From assembly GCA_009773565.1 (NCBI GenBank), contig WSXY01000002.1:186001-250000 (forward strand): a stretch of DNA of 64,000 nt, written 5' to 3'. Every line of letters begins with the position of its first letter. Within the stretch, counting starts at the first letter, position 1. The DNA comes from Actinomycetota bacterium. Lineage in GTDB: Bacteria > Actinomycetota > Coriobacteriia > Anaerosomatales > Anaerosomataceae. Positions 43,215 to 52,100 of this stretch are shown here, piece after piece. The translations under genes and the position numbers were made by a program. The notes under the pieces were generated by a model. That model was given only the letters and a program-made list of their open reading frames with translations. It made no database searches and had not been told where the DNA came from.

Positions 43215-44287
43215 GCGATTCCCAGGACGATGCGCGCTACGACGTCGGAGACGTTGCTCGCGAGGTACTCGGCGGGCGGCGTCCACGAGCCGGCGGAGCG
43301 CACGGCAACGTCGATCGCGGGCAGGATCCGCTTGGCATCTACGCCAGCAAGTATGTTGCTGCCACACTCGATCGTCTCCGGCCGCTCGGTCACATCGCGC
43401 ATGGTAACGGTCGGCACACCGAAGATGCAGCATTCCTCCTGCACGGTCCCGCTGTCCGAGAGCACGCAGAACGCCTCCTTCTCGAGGCGCACGAAGTCGA
43501 AGAGGCCCATCGGCGGGACGAACGTCACGGCACCCTCAGCAACGCCGAACTGCTTCATCTTGTCGGCGGTGCGCGGGTGGAGCGAGGCGAGGGCGGGCAT
43601 TCCGTACTTGGCGACGGCGGCGTTGAGGGCCTCCACAAGCGACGCGAGTCGCGCGGGGTCGTCCGTCATCTCCGCACGGTGCGCGGTGACGAGGAAGTAC
43701 TTGCCCGGCTCAACGCCGAACGCCGTGAACGGATCGCCCGCGTCGATCTGGGGCGCGTAGTAGTCGAGCACCTCTTTGATCGGGTTGCCGGTCACGAAGA
43801 TGCGCTCCCGTTCGATGCCTTCTCGCACGAGGTTGTCTGCGCTTCGGTACGTGTACGGCATTAGCACGCTGCTGGAATGGTCGATGACGCGCCGATTGAC
43901 CTCTTCCGGCACGCGATCGTCGTAGCAGCGGTTGCCCGCCTCCATGTGGCACACGCGGATACCCATGCGCTTGGCGGCGAACGCCGCGATACCGGTATTC
44001 GTGTCGCCGAGTATGAGTACGGTGTCCGGTTTCTCGGCGGCAAAGAGCGTCTCGGCCCTGGTCAGTATCTGACCGATCTGATCGGCGAAGCTGGCGCCGC
44101 GAACCTCCATGAACGCGTCCGGCTCCCGTACGCCGAGCTCGCGGAAGAATATCCCGCTGAGGCGGTCGTCGTAGTTCTGCCCGGTATGCACGAGCATGTG
44201 CTCGCAAGACTCGTCGAGAGCGCTGATGACCCGCGACAGTCGGATGATCTCCGGTCGCGTGCCGAGCAGGGTGATGACCTTGGGCAT
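43211..44287 (-). CDS. UDP-N-acetylglucosamine 2-epimerase-family enzyme (WbjD/FnlC role)
   Basis: The 358-residue WecB-fold enzyme shows TLLGTRPEIIRLSRVI, GDTNTGIAAFAAKRMGI and HMEAGNRCYDDRVPEEVNRR, the last being typical of the FucNAc-pathway 2-epimerases. In that path it inverts C2 of the reduced intermediate. ATG 44287 is adjacent to the stop of the dehydratase gene. Confidence 0.85.
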   Translation of the reverse strand: MPKVITLLGTRPEIIRLSRVISALDESCEHMLVHTGQNYDDRLSGIFFRELGVREPDAFMEVRGASFADQIGQILTRAETLFAAEKPDTVLILGDTNTGIAAFAAKRMGIRVCHMEAGNRCYDDRVPEEVNRRVIDHSSSVLMPYTYRSADNLVREGIERERIFVTGNPIKEVLDYYAPQIDAGDPFTAFGVEPGKYFLVTAHRAEMTDDPARLASLVEALNAAVAKYGMPALASLHPRTADKMKQFGVAEGAVTFVPPMGLFDFVRLEKEAFCVLSDSGTVQEECCIFGVPTVTMRDVTERPETIECGSNILAGVDAKRILPAIDVAVRSAGSWTPPAEYLASNVSDVVARIVLGIA

Positions 44288-45343
44288 CTAGGCCTCCAGG
44301 TAGTTCTCGCCGATGACTCCGGGAATCTTGGTGGCGAGGAAGACGGCCAGCTCCTCGGGACTCATGAGCGCTCCGGCCGAGCTGTAGTCGCCGACGAGCG
44401 CGGGCTCGGCGACGGGGCCAGCGAGTTCCGGCAGCATCGGTCGAAGCGCGAAGTAGCCTTCGTGCCCCACGATCGTGCGCGTCGCCTCTTCCTCGGACAG
44501 CAGTATCTCGTGGATCTTCTCGCCGGGGCGGATGCCCGTGATCACCGTTTCGATATCGCGGTCTCCGATGAGGTACGACGCGAGGTCAGTCATCTTCGCG
44601 CTCGGGCACTGCGGGATATAGGTCTCACCCGGAGCGGCCGCTCGGACTGCGGCAAGAATGGTATCGACCGCGTCTTCGAGGGTGAGTAGGAACCGCGTCA
44701 TATCCGAGGTGGTGATGGTGACGGGACCCCCCGCCGCTATCTGGTCCAGGAACAGCGGAACCACGGACCCGCGTGAGGCCAGCACGTTTCCGTACCGTGC
44801 GGCGATGAAGCGGGTGTCAGGAGCCCGCAGGTTACCCTCGATGTAGACGCGCTCCTGGATCGCCTTTGTCATACCCATGACGTTGACCGGCTTGCAGGCC
44901 TTGTCAGTCGAGATGCCGACGACCGTCTCTACGGGCAAGTCGTGCTCAGCTATCGCGCGCACCAGATTCTCGGCGCCGCCGATGTTCGTCCGGCATGCTT
45001 CCCACGGGTAGTACTCGCAGCTGGGTACCTGTTTGAGAGCCGCTGCTGCGAACACGATGTCGGCGTTGCGTGCGGCGCGCACGACGCTCGCGTAGTCGCG
45101 AACGTCGCCGATGATGAATCTGAGCGCCTGACGCGAGTTCTCGAAAATGACCTCGTCAGTGGCGTTGCGGCGCTGCATGAAGTCGAGGCGCATGTAGTGC
45201 TGCTTCGCTTCGTCGCGCGAGAACACGGTGACGCTCTCAGGAACGCCCTCTGACCCGGAAAGCAGCCTTCGGGTAAGTACCTGACCGAGTGACCCTGTTC
45301 CACCGGTGACCAGGATTCGCTTGCCTTCAAAGAGTCCGGACAT
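44288..45343 (-). CDS. UDP-GlcNAc 4,6-dehydratase / epimerase (WbjB/FnlA role)
   Basis: The 351-residue extended SDR has RILVTGGTGSLGQVLTRRLL, AAALKQVPSCEYYPWEA and ISTDKACKPVNVMGMTKA. The Met-Thr-Lys in place of Tyr-xxx-Lys is typical of the CapD/WbjB group. It starts the UDP-N-acetyl-L-fucosamine branch. ATG 45343 is preceded by TGGAGG. It is the first gene of a seven-gene minus-strand operon. Confidence 0.88.
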   Translation of the reverse strand: MSGLFEGKRILVTGGTGSLGQVLTRRLLSGSEGVPESVTVFSRDEAKQHYMRLDFMQRRNATDEVIFENSRQALRFIIGDVRDYASVVRAARNADIVFAAAALKQVPSCEYYPWEACRTNIGGAENLVRAIAEHDLPVETVVGISTDKACKPVNVMGMTKAIQERVYIEGNLRAPDTRFIAARYGNVLASRGSVVPLFLDQIAAGGPVTITTSDMTRFLLTLEDAVDTILAAVRAAAPGETYIPQCPSAKMTDLASYLIGDRDIETVITGIRPGEKIHEILLSEEEATRTIVGHEGYFALRPMLPELAGPVAEPALVGDYSSAGALMSPEELAVFLATKIPGVIGENYLEA

Positions 45344-45376
45344 TGAGCCTCCAGGTGACCAGAAACCGCCCTCGCT

Positions 45377-45382
45377 AGTATA
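45377..45382 (-). promoter_or_regulatory. possible -10 of the FucNAc operon
   Basis: On the minus strand TATACT lies about 35 bases ahead of the dehydratase ATG, with the start predicted near 45370. The -35 region is poor. Confidence 0.35.
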
Positions 45383-45482
45383 TCCGTACTCGCACGAATC
45401 ACACACAGGACGAGCAGGGCATGCCGCCACGCAGGCACGTGCTACTGTTGAGTTCGCCCTTCTTTTTATCGATAGGAACTCC

Positions 45483-46531
45483 GTGACACCGCTTCGCAAC
45501 AGTACGTTCCTTTTCATTTCGAGCCGCTCGGCCGACACGCTCGGGCGTGTCGAACGACGCTGGCTGCGGGTCATTGAGGCGCTCATTGCGAAAGGCGCCA
45601 CCGTTCTCTTCATCGGTCCGCCGAAGTCGCCGATGGAAGGCCCCGTCCACGCCCTCGGCGCAACCATCGCTCCGTACAAACTCGACAAATTCAACCTCAT
45701 CCGCACACGATCGCGTCTGCGCAAATACCTCCAGAGGTATCGCCCTGTCGTCGCACACTCTACGGGCTACGAGGCAGACGTCCTTCTGCGGTGGGCGGCA
45801 AAGGACCTGCCCGTGAAGGTCGCCAGTTCGGCGATCTGCAGCGCGTGGCCACCCAAGGGCATGAACGTCGCGAGGACCTCGTCGTGCAGCTCTCGTCGGT
45901 CGGTCTGCCGCGCGAGCGCATCGTACTTGATCCGCCCGGCATCCTTCTGTCGCGCGTTGCTCATCAGGCCGCACAGCCGTTTGAACCGCCGGCCGGGAAG
46001 CCAAGTATCGGCTATGCCGGCGCGCTCGAACACAGCCGCGGTCTCCTCGTGCTGGTGGCTGCGATTCCCGCACTCCGGGCTGTCTACCCGGACATTCGCG
46101 TGATTATCGCAGGCGAGGGCCCCGCTCGTGCGAGGCTGCATTCCGCCGCGACCGACGGGCGGATCGAGCTGCTCGGCCGCGTTGAGAGCGCTCCTGCGGT
46201 GCTCGCGGCGCTCGACGTGTGTGTCTTCCCCGTTGCCGAGGAGGGAACCCCCACGTCGCTTCTCGAGGCCGCCGCGCTCGGCAAGCCGATCGTTGCCTCG
46301 GCGGTGCGCGGAATTGGTGACTTGTTCGACGATGGCGCCGAGATCGCGCTCGTGTCGCCGGGGCAGGCGGATGTGTTGGCGCAGCGGATTCTCGAGGTGC
46401 TGGCCGATCCGAAGCGCGCTACAGCGATGGGTAACCGTGCGCGGCTGCGTGTGGTGGACCAGTACTCCTCGTCGGCGGCGGTCGAACGGCACCTTGCGAT
46501 GTACCGGAAGCTGATAGCCGCAGCGCGTTAG
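45483..46531 (+). pseudogene. family 4 glycosyltransferase with a frameshift
   Basis: The N-terminal part (from GTG 45483, frame 3) runs through STGYEADVLLRWAAKDLPVK to about ICSAWPPKG. The C-terminal part (frame 2) holds PRERIVLDPPGI, PSIGYAGALEHSRG and LLEAAALGKPIVASAVRG, the donor site of GT4 enzymes. The switch lies between about 45840 and 45890. The joined length is about 349 residues, a little short, so a small deletion may accompany the shift. It may be a decayed gene, an assembly error or, less likely, a programmed shift. It overlaps manC tail to tail. Confidence 0.75.
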
Positions 46532-48015
46532 CGAGCCCAGTCGTCCTCGTAGCGGACGATGTCGTCTTCACCGAGGTAGTCGCCAACTGCGATCTCGACG
46601 ATGCGCAGCGAGTCCGTGCCTGCATTTTCCAGGCGGTGTACCGCACCGAGTGGGAGGTACGTCGACTCGTTTGCGCCGACCTCGAATGTGGCGTCGTCGA
46701 CGGTGACACGCGCGGTGCCCTCGACGACGATCCAGTGCTCGCTCCGGTGGGCGTGGCTCTGCAGCGAGAGTCTGTGCCCGGGCAGCACGTCGATCGTCTT
46801 TACCTGGAAACCTTCGCCCTTCACGAGCATCGTCCATGAACCCCACGGGCGGAGCGACGAACGCGACTCGACGATTTCCCGGGCGCCTACTACACGGAGC
46901 GCCTCAACGACCAGTCGCACGTCCTGCGCGCGATTCTTAGCTGCAACGAGGGTGGCATCCGCCGTGTCTACCACGATGATGTCCTTGAGCCCCAGCGTGG
47001 CGACAAGCCTATCTGCCGAGTAGACGATCGAGTCGTGCGAGTCTATATCGACGACGTTGCCCGCCAGCGTGTTCCCGCGATCGTCCGGCGCGGAGACCGA
47101 TTCGAGCGCGAGCAGCGAGCCGACGTCGGACCAGTCGAGATCCGCCGGTACGACAGCCACCTGATTGGATACCTCGAGAGCGGCCTTATCAAACGGTACC
47201 GACGGCAGTGCCGCGAACGCAGCGCGCGCATTCTCGCCGGCCCACGTCGAAGGGTCGGTCACGCCGATCACACGCGCGGTGGCGGCGATGGTCGCGGAGT
47301 CGATCGAGTCAGGGGTTGCGGCACGCTCGCCGGCGCGCTCGAGCTCGCGGAGCACTGCGTCTGCGCGGGTGACAAGCATTCCGGAGTTCCAGAGGTGCTC
47401 GCCGGTGGTAAGAAAACCCTCGGCAGTCACCCGATCCGGCTTCTCGACGAATGCGATGACTTCATGGCCGATGACACCGGCCTCGGTATGTCCGGGTATT
47501 TCAGCGCCCATGCGGATGTAGCCGTAGCCGGTCTCAGGGGACGTCGGCGTTAGGCCGAGCGTCACGAGACGGCCCTCTCGTGCCAGGCCGACCGCCACGC
47601 GCAGCGTGCGCTCCCACCGCTCGCCGTCTTCAAGCAAGTGGTCCGAAGGCAGTACAACCATGACGGCCTCGGGGTCGAGCTTCAGGAGGTAGGCAGCCGC
47701 GAGAGCAATCGCTGCAGCGGTGTTTCGGGGTGTGGGCTCTGCCAGGTAGTCGATCGGCATATCCGCGATCCCTGGCTGGGACTTGAGGTGGTTGCGGAGC
47801 TCGTCGAGCAGGTGCGCGTTGGTGAGAACGTGAATGCCGCCATCGCACGCCATCCCGGCTACGCGAAGAACCGCTCTCGTGATGAGGCTGACACCGCCGA
47901 AGATCTTCACGAATTGCTTTGGAGCCAGCTCCCGCGAGAGTGGCCAAAAGCGGGTGCCGCTGCCGCCCGCGAGGACGACTGCGTGCAGGTGGGGGATTCG
48001 TTGTGTCGTTGGCAT
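46528..48015 (-). CDS. manC: mannose-1-phosphate guanylyltransferase / mannose-6-phosphate isomerase ManC
   Basis: The 495-residue bifunctional enzyme has the guanylyltransferase motif GGSGTRFWPLSRELAPKQF at the N-terminus, EKPDRVTA in the middle and the cupin isomerase motif QSHAHRSEHWIVVEGTA near the C-terminus. It makes GDP-mannose. ATG 48015 has no ribosome site and lies immediately after a TATACT sequence, which suggests a leaderless message. Confidence 0.94.
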   Translation of the reverse strand: MPTTQRIPHLHAVVLAGGSGTRFWPLSRELAPKQFVKIFGGVSLITRAVLRVAGMACDGGIHVLTNAHLLDELRNHLKSQPGIADMPIDYLAEPTPRNTAAAIALAAAYLLKLDPEAVMVVLPSDHLLEDGERWERTLRVAVGLAREGRLVTLGLTPTSPETGYGYIRMGAEIPGHTEAGVIGHEVIAFVEKPDRVTAEGFLTTGEHLWNSGMLVTRADAVLRELERAGERAATPDSIDSATIAATARVIGVTDPSTWAGENARAAFAALPSVPFDKAALEVSNQVAVVPADLDWSDVGSLLALESVSAPDDRGNTLAGNVVDIDSHDSIVYSADRLVATLGLKDIIVVDTADATLVAAKNRAQDVRLVVEALRVVGAREIVESRSSLRPWGSWTMLVKGEGFQVKTIDVLPGHRLSLQSHAHRSEHWIVVEGTARVTVDDATFEVGANESTYLPLGAVHRLENAGTDSLRIVEIAVGDYLGEDDIVRYEDDWAR

Positions 48016-48021
48016 GCGGAC

Positions 48022-48027
48022 AGTATA
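48022..48027 (-). promoter_or_regulatory. -10 element placing the manC start at the ATG
   Basis: On the minus strand TATACT ends six bases before the manC ATG, so transcription would begin at or next to the A of ATG. No -35 and no Shine-Dalgarno sequence are visible. Confidence 0.45.
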
Positions 48028-48156
48028 GCGTTTGTGCGGTCCGGCGGCCGTCAGACGCCTCGCAGTACCGCCCGCACCCATCTTGCGGCACAATAAGCGG
48101 TGACCACCCGCTTCGAGCGAGGCTTGTGCCCCGCGTATCCCGAGGGAGAGCGTCGT

Positions 48157-49560
48157 ATGGCCTCCACCACGGACATCCGCTTCGGTACTGACGGCTGGCG
48201 CGCCGTCATCGCCGACGACTTCACGTATGACAACCTGCGGCGGGTCGCCGACGCTGCCGGTCGTGTCTTCGCCGAGGAGAACCCTGGCGGCCTCGTGATA
48301 GTCGGCTTCGACACCCGCTTTGAGGCGGGCAGCTTCGCCGTCGCCGCCGCCGAGGTTCTCGCATCACACGGGCTGCGGGTCAAGGTGTCCGACCGCTACT
48401 TGCCCACTCCAGCGCTTTGCTGGGCGGTTGCGCATGATGACGCAGCAATCGGCGGCGTCATGCTCACGGCGAGTCATAACCCGGCCGCGTATCTCGGCTT
48501 CAAGCTTCGCATGCAAGACGGCGGCGCGAGTCCGGTGTCCTTCACCGATCGCGTTGAGGCTGCGCTCCAGCCCGCGCCGCCGACCGAGCGCGGTGCGTTT
48601 GAGACGGTCGACCTCGTCGGCCCGTACCTCGCGGCGCTGCGCGGCTTCGTCAACGCCGACGCGATCGCCGCCTCTGGCCTGCACGTCGCCGTCGACCCGC
48701 TCTACGGCGCCGGTCAGGGCTACCTTGCCGAGACGCTCCGCTCTTTCGGCGTCACCGTCACGGAAATCCACGGGGAGCGTAATCCCGGCTTCGGCGGCCT
48801 GCACCCCGAGCCGATCCCGCCGCACATCGACGAGGTACGCGAACTCGTGCGCACACAGGGGCTCGACGCGGCGTTCATCACCGATGGCGACGCGGACCGC
48901 ATCGGTGCAGCCGACCGCACCGGCGCGTTCGTCAACCCGCATCGCATCATCGCGCTCGTCGTCCGCCACCTCGTCGAGGACCGCGGCATGAGCGGCCGTG
49001 TCGTTAAGACGCTCTCCACAAGCGTGCTTGTCGACCGCCTCGCCGCGCATCTCGGCCTCGAAGTCGTCACCACGCCGGTCGGTTTCAAGTGGATTTACGA
49101 GGAGATGGTCAAAGGCGGCGTCCTTCTTGGTGGGGAGGAGTCGGGAGGTATCGGGATTCCCGACCACGTGCGCGAACGCGACGGCCTGCTGATGGCCCTT
49201 CTGCTCGCCGAGATGATGGGTCAGCGCGGCCAGGGGCTCGCCGAGCTCGTCGACGACCTCATCGCCGTCACCGGTCCGATGGAGTATCTCCGCGTCGACC
49301 TCAAGCTCGACCCGAGCGTTAAGGATGCATTCGTCGCCCGCATGCCTGATCTAGCGCCTGCCACGCTCGCCGGCCTTGAGGTTCGCGAGATCATCCGCGC
49401 CGACGGCATCAAGTTCCTCCTGCCCGACGATGCGTGGCTCCTCATGCGCACCTCTGGTACCGAACCGCTTGTGCGAATCTACGCCGAGGCATCTTCGGCG
49501 GGCGTGGTCGACGATTTGCTTGCTGATGGCAAGGCGCTCGTCTTGAACGAGCGCTCGTGA
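48157..49560 (+). CDS. phosphoglucomutase/phosphomannomutase family enzyme
   Basis: The 467-residue alpha-D-phosphohexomutase has the catalytic serine in TASHNP (about residue 107), the magnesium loop DGDADR, the sugar loop GEESGG and the phosphate loop RTSGTEP. It interconverts hexose 1- and 6-phosphates, either mannose for ManC or glucose for GalU and RfbF. ATG 48157 follows GAGGGAGAG. It is divergent from manC across 141 bases. Confidence 0.9.
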   Translation: MASTTDIRFGTDGWRAVIADDFTYDNLRRVADAAGRVFAEENPGGLVIVGFDTRFEAGSFAVAAAEVLASHGLRVKVSDRYLPTPALCWAVAHDDAAIGGVMLTASHNPAAYLGFKLRMQDGGASPVSFTDRVEAALQPAPPTERGAFETVDLVGPYLAALRGFVNADAIAASGLHVAVDPLYGAGQGYLAETLRSFGVTVTEIHGERNPGFGGLHPEPIPPHIDEVRELVRTQGLDAAFITDGDADRIGAADRTGAFVNPHRIIALVVRHLVEDRGMSGRVVKTLSTSVLVDRLAAHLGLEVVTTPVGFKWIYEEMVKGGVLLGGEESGGIGIPDHVRERDGLLMALLLAEMMGQRGQGLAELVDDLIAVTGPMEYLRVDLKLDPSVKDAFVARMPDLAPATLAGLEVREIIRADGIKFLLPDDAWLLMRTSGTEPLVRIYAEASSAGVVDDLLADGKALVLNERS

Positions 49561-49588
49561 GCAGCCCTCGCGGGAAGGTCCGCAGCGC

Positions 49589-50722
49589 ATGCGCGTGACG
49601 ATGGTCAACAAGTACTACCCGCCGCACCTCGGTGGGATCGAGTACCACATGCGTGACCTCGCCACGGCACTCGTGTCGGGCGGCACGCAGGTTCGCGCGA
49701 TTGTCGCCAATGGTCGCCGGGACCCGCTCTCCGAGACGATCGACGGCGTCGAGGTTCAGCGGCTCTCCCGGCTCTTCGAGTATGCCTCCACGCCGGTGGT
49801 GCCGGGGATGACGAACGCGTTGCGCGCGGAGGGTTCTCGCACCGATGGCCGTCCGGACGTCATGCACCTGCACTTCCCGTACCCGTGGGGCGAATACTCG
49901 TGGTTGCGTGCCCGACCGGAGATTCCGACCGTGCTCACCTACCACAGCGACATCGTCCGCCAGAAGGCGCTTCTGCGCCTGTACCGGCCTACGCTGGAGC
50001 GCCTCCTCGACAGAGTCGACCTCATTATCGCCTCGTCGCCTGACATGGTGGAGCACAGCGAGTTTCTGCAGCGCCATGCCGAGAAGTGCCGCGTCGTGCC
50101 GTTTGGTATCGACGTCGAACGCTTCGCGTCCACGCCGTCAACGCTGGCTCGGGCCGATGAGCTCCGCTCGGCGCACACCCGGCCGATCGTTCTCTTCGTG
50201 GGACGCCTCATCTACTACAAGGGTGTCGACGTGCTGCTCCGTGCGATGCAGGACGTGGATGCCGATCTCGTGATCATCGGACGCGGCCCGCTTGAGGCGG
50301 AGTTGCGTGCGCTCGCCGGCTCACTTGGCATTGCCGACCGTGTCACCTTCTCGCCGCCGGTTGTGGCAGGCGACCTCGTCGCCTGGTATCACGCCGCCGA
50401 CGTGTTCTGTCTGCCGAGCGTGGCGCGCTCCGAAGCGTTCGGCCTCGTGCAGGTCGAGGCGCACGCTTCTGGCACGCCGGTCGTCTCGACGCGGCTCACA
50501 ACCGGTGTCCCGTTCGTCAATGAGGACGGCGTCACCGGGCTCACGGTACCGCCCGGGGACGTGGGTGCACTTGCGGACGCACTCGGCACGCTCGCGAGCG
50601 ACCGCGCGTTTCGCGAGCGTCTCGGTCGGCAGGCGTTCGATCGCGCCCGAGCGCAGTTCACCATCGGGCGAATGGTCGATGACACACTCGCTGTCTATGC
50701 CGAGGCAAGGGGAGCAGCCTGA
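49589..50722 (+). CDS. family 4 glycosyltransferase (mannosyltransferase-like)
   Basis: The 377-residue GT-B enzyme shows KYYPPHLGGIEYHMRDLA, HLHFPYPWGE, FVGRLIYYKGVDVLLRAM and EAHASGTPVVSTRL. Proteins with this N-terminus often use GDP-mannose, and the manC and mutase genes adjoin it. The TGA shares a base with the next ATG. Confidence 0.88.
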   Translation: MRVTMVNKYYPPHLGGIEYHMRDLATALVSGGTQVRAIVANGRRDPLSETIDGVEVQRLSRLFEYASTPVVPGMTNALRAEGSRTDGRPDVMHLHFPYPWGEYSWLRARPEIPTVLTYHSDIVRQKALLRLYRPTLERLLDRVDLIIASSPDMVEHSEFLQRHAEKCRVVPFGIDVERFASTPSTLARADELRSAHTRPIVLFVGRLIYYKGVDVLLRAMQDVDADLVIIGRGPLEAELRALAGSLGIADRVTFSPPVVAGDLVAWYHAADVFCLPSVARSEAFGLVQVEAHASGTPVVSTRLTTGVPFVNEDGVTGLTVPPGDVGALADALGTLASDRAFRERLGRQAFDRARAQFTIGRMVDDTLAVYAEARGAA

Positions 50723-52092
50723 TGTCGCGAGGCCGATTCATCACGCTTTCGATCCTACTGGACGCGCTCGGTGTGAACGCATGCATCGTAGCGGCGTTCT
50801 TCCTGCGGTTTCAGGGACAGCTGCCTGCATTCAACTACGGTGCGTATGTATCGCTCTGGCCGGTTATCACGGTCGTATACATCGTTGCCGGGTACATCTA
50901 CGGCCTCTATGAGCCGGAGCGCACCGAGGGATCGTGGGCGGTTGTGCAGGCGGTCTTCCGGGCGGCGACGCTCGGCATTCTGTTGACGGCTGCGGCAGCG
51001 TTCTTCCTCGGTCCCGAGTTCTTCTCCTTCAGCCGACTCGTTATCGTCATCGCGTGGGCGCTTCAGTTAGTGGTTCTTGTCGGCTGGCGGTTGACGCTCC
51101 TGCGCATTACGCCCATCAAGTGGCCCGAACAGCGGGTCCTTATCGTCGGCGTGGGTGACCTTGCCAATGAGCTTGCTGTGGAGTTTGAGCGCCGCTCCGA
51201 CTGGGGCCACCGCGTTGTAGGCTTTCTCAGCAGGGACGAGGCCGACGAAGCCTCAGCCGGATCTGTCTCGCGCTATCCTATCCTCGGAACGGTGCACGAA
51301 GCCGCGCGTGTCGTTGCCGAGAACGCCATCGATCGCGTGATCATCGCATCACCGGTCGCGCTCCGTGAAGTTGTCGAGGATCTCGCGCTGAGCAACGAGT
51401 CGGACGTTCGAGTAGAGGTCATACCCGAACTGTATGAGATCTTCATCGGCACGGTGGACAGCACTGTGAGTGACATCCCGCTCATGCAAGTCACACGCGG
51501 TGCAGCGCCTGGTTGGTTCATGAGCCTCAAGCGCGTACTTGACGTTGCCTTATCCGCGATTCTGCTCCTGGTGCTTTCGCCGGTGCTTCTGCTGGTTGCC
51601 CTCGGAATCCTTGTCACCATGGGATGGCCGGTCGTCTTCACACAGGCCCGGGTCGGCAAGGATCTCGGCGAGTTCTCGGTCATCAAATTCCGCACCATGG
51701 TGAGAGATGCCGAGCGCGCGAGCGGCCCTGTTCTGGCCGAGGAGGGCGATCCCCGGATTACGCCGTTCGGTCGATTCCTGCGCTACTACCGCCTTGACGA
51801 GTTGCCACAGCTGGTTAACATTCTCATGGGCCAAATGAGCTTCGTCGGTCCCCGGCCGGAGCGACTCTTCTTTGTGGAGCGGTATCTCAAGGAGATACCC
51901 GGCTACCGTGAGCGCTTCAAGGCCAAGCCGGGCGCGACCGGATTAGCTCAGGTGAGCGGATCATACGCGACGACTCCCGAGCGGAAACTGAAGTACGACC
52001 TGATTTATATGTATCATCAGAACCTGCTTATGGACGTACAGATTCTCGCGGAGACAGTCAGAGTCGTTCTGACCGGTCGCGGGTCTCGATAG
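50722..52092 (+). CDS. undecaprenyl-phosphate sugar phosphotransferase, WbaP/WcaJ type
   Basis: The 456-residue protein has four N-terminal helices, a CoA-binding-like Rossmann domain (ILIVGVGDLANELAVEFERR region near residue 140), a fifth hydrophobic segment and the bacterial sugar transferase domain with VIKFRTM, RRYYRLDELPQL-like residues and KPGATGLAQVSG. It starts repeat-unit assembly by moving a sugar-1-phosphate to undecaprenyl phosphate. The ATG overlaps the previous stop. Confidence 0.92.
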   Translation: MSRGRFITLSILLDALGVNACIVAAFFLRFQGQLPAFNYGAYVSLWPVITVVYIVAGYIYGLYEPERTEGSWAVVQAVFRAATLGILLTAAAAFFLGPEFFSFSRLVIVIAWALQLVVLVGWRLTLLRITPIKWPEQRVLIVGVGDLANELAVEFERRSDWGHRVVGFLSRDEADEASAGSVSRYPILGTVHEAARVVAENAIDRVIIASPVALREVVEDLALSNESDVRVEVIPELYEIFIGTVDSTVSDIPLMQVTRGAAPGWFMSLKRVLDVALSAILLLVLSPVLLLVALGILVTMGWPVVFTQARVGKDLGEFSVIKFRTMVRDAERASGPVLAEEGDPRITPFGRFLRYYRLDELPQLVNILMGQMSFVGPRPERLFFVERYLKEIPGYRERFKAKPGATGLAQVSGSYATTPERKLKYDLIYMYHQNLLMDVQILAETVRVVLTGRGSR

Positions 52093-52100
52093 GAGGACGC

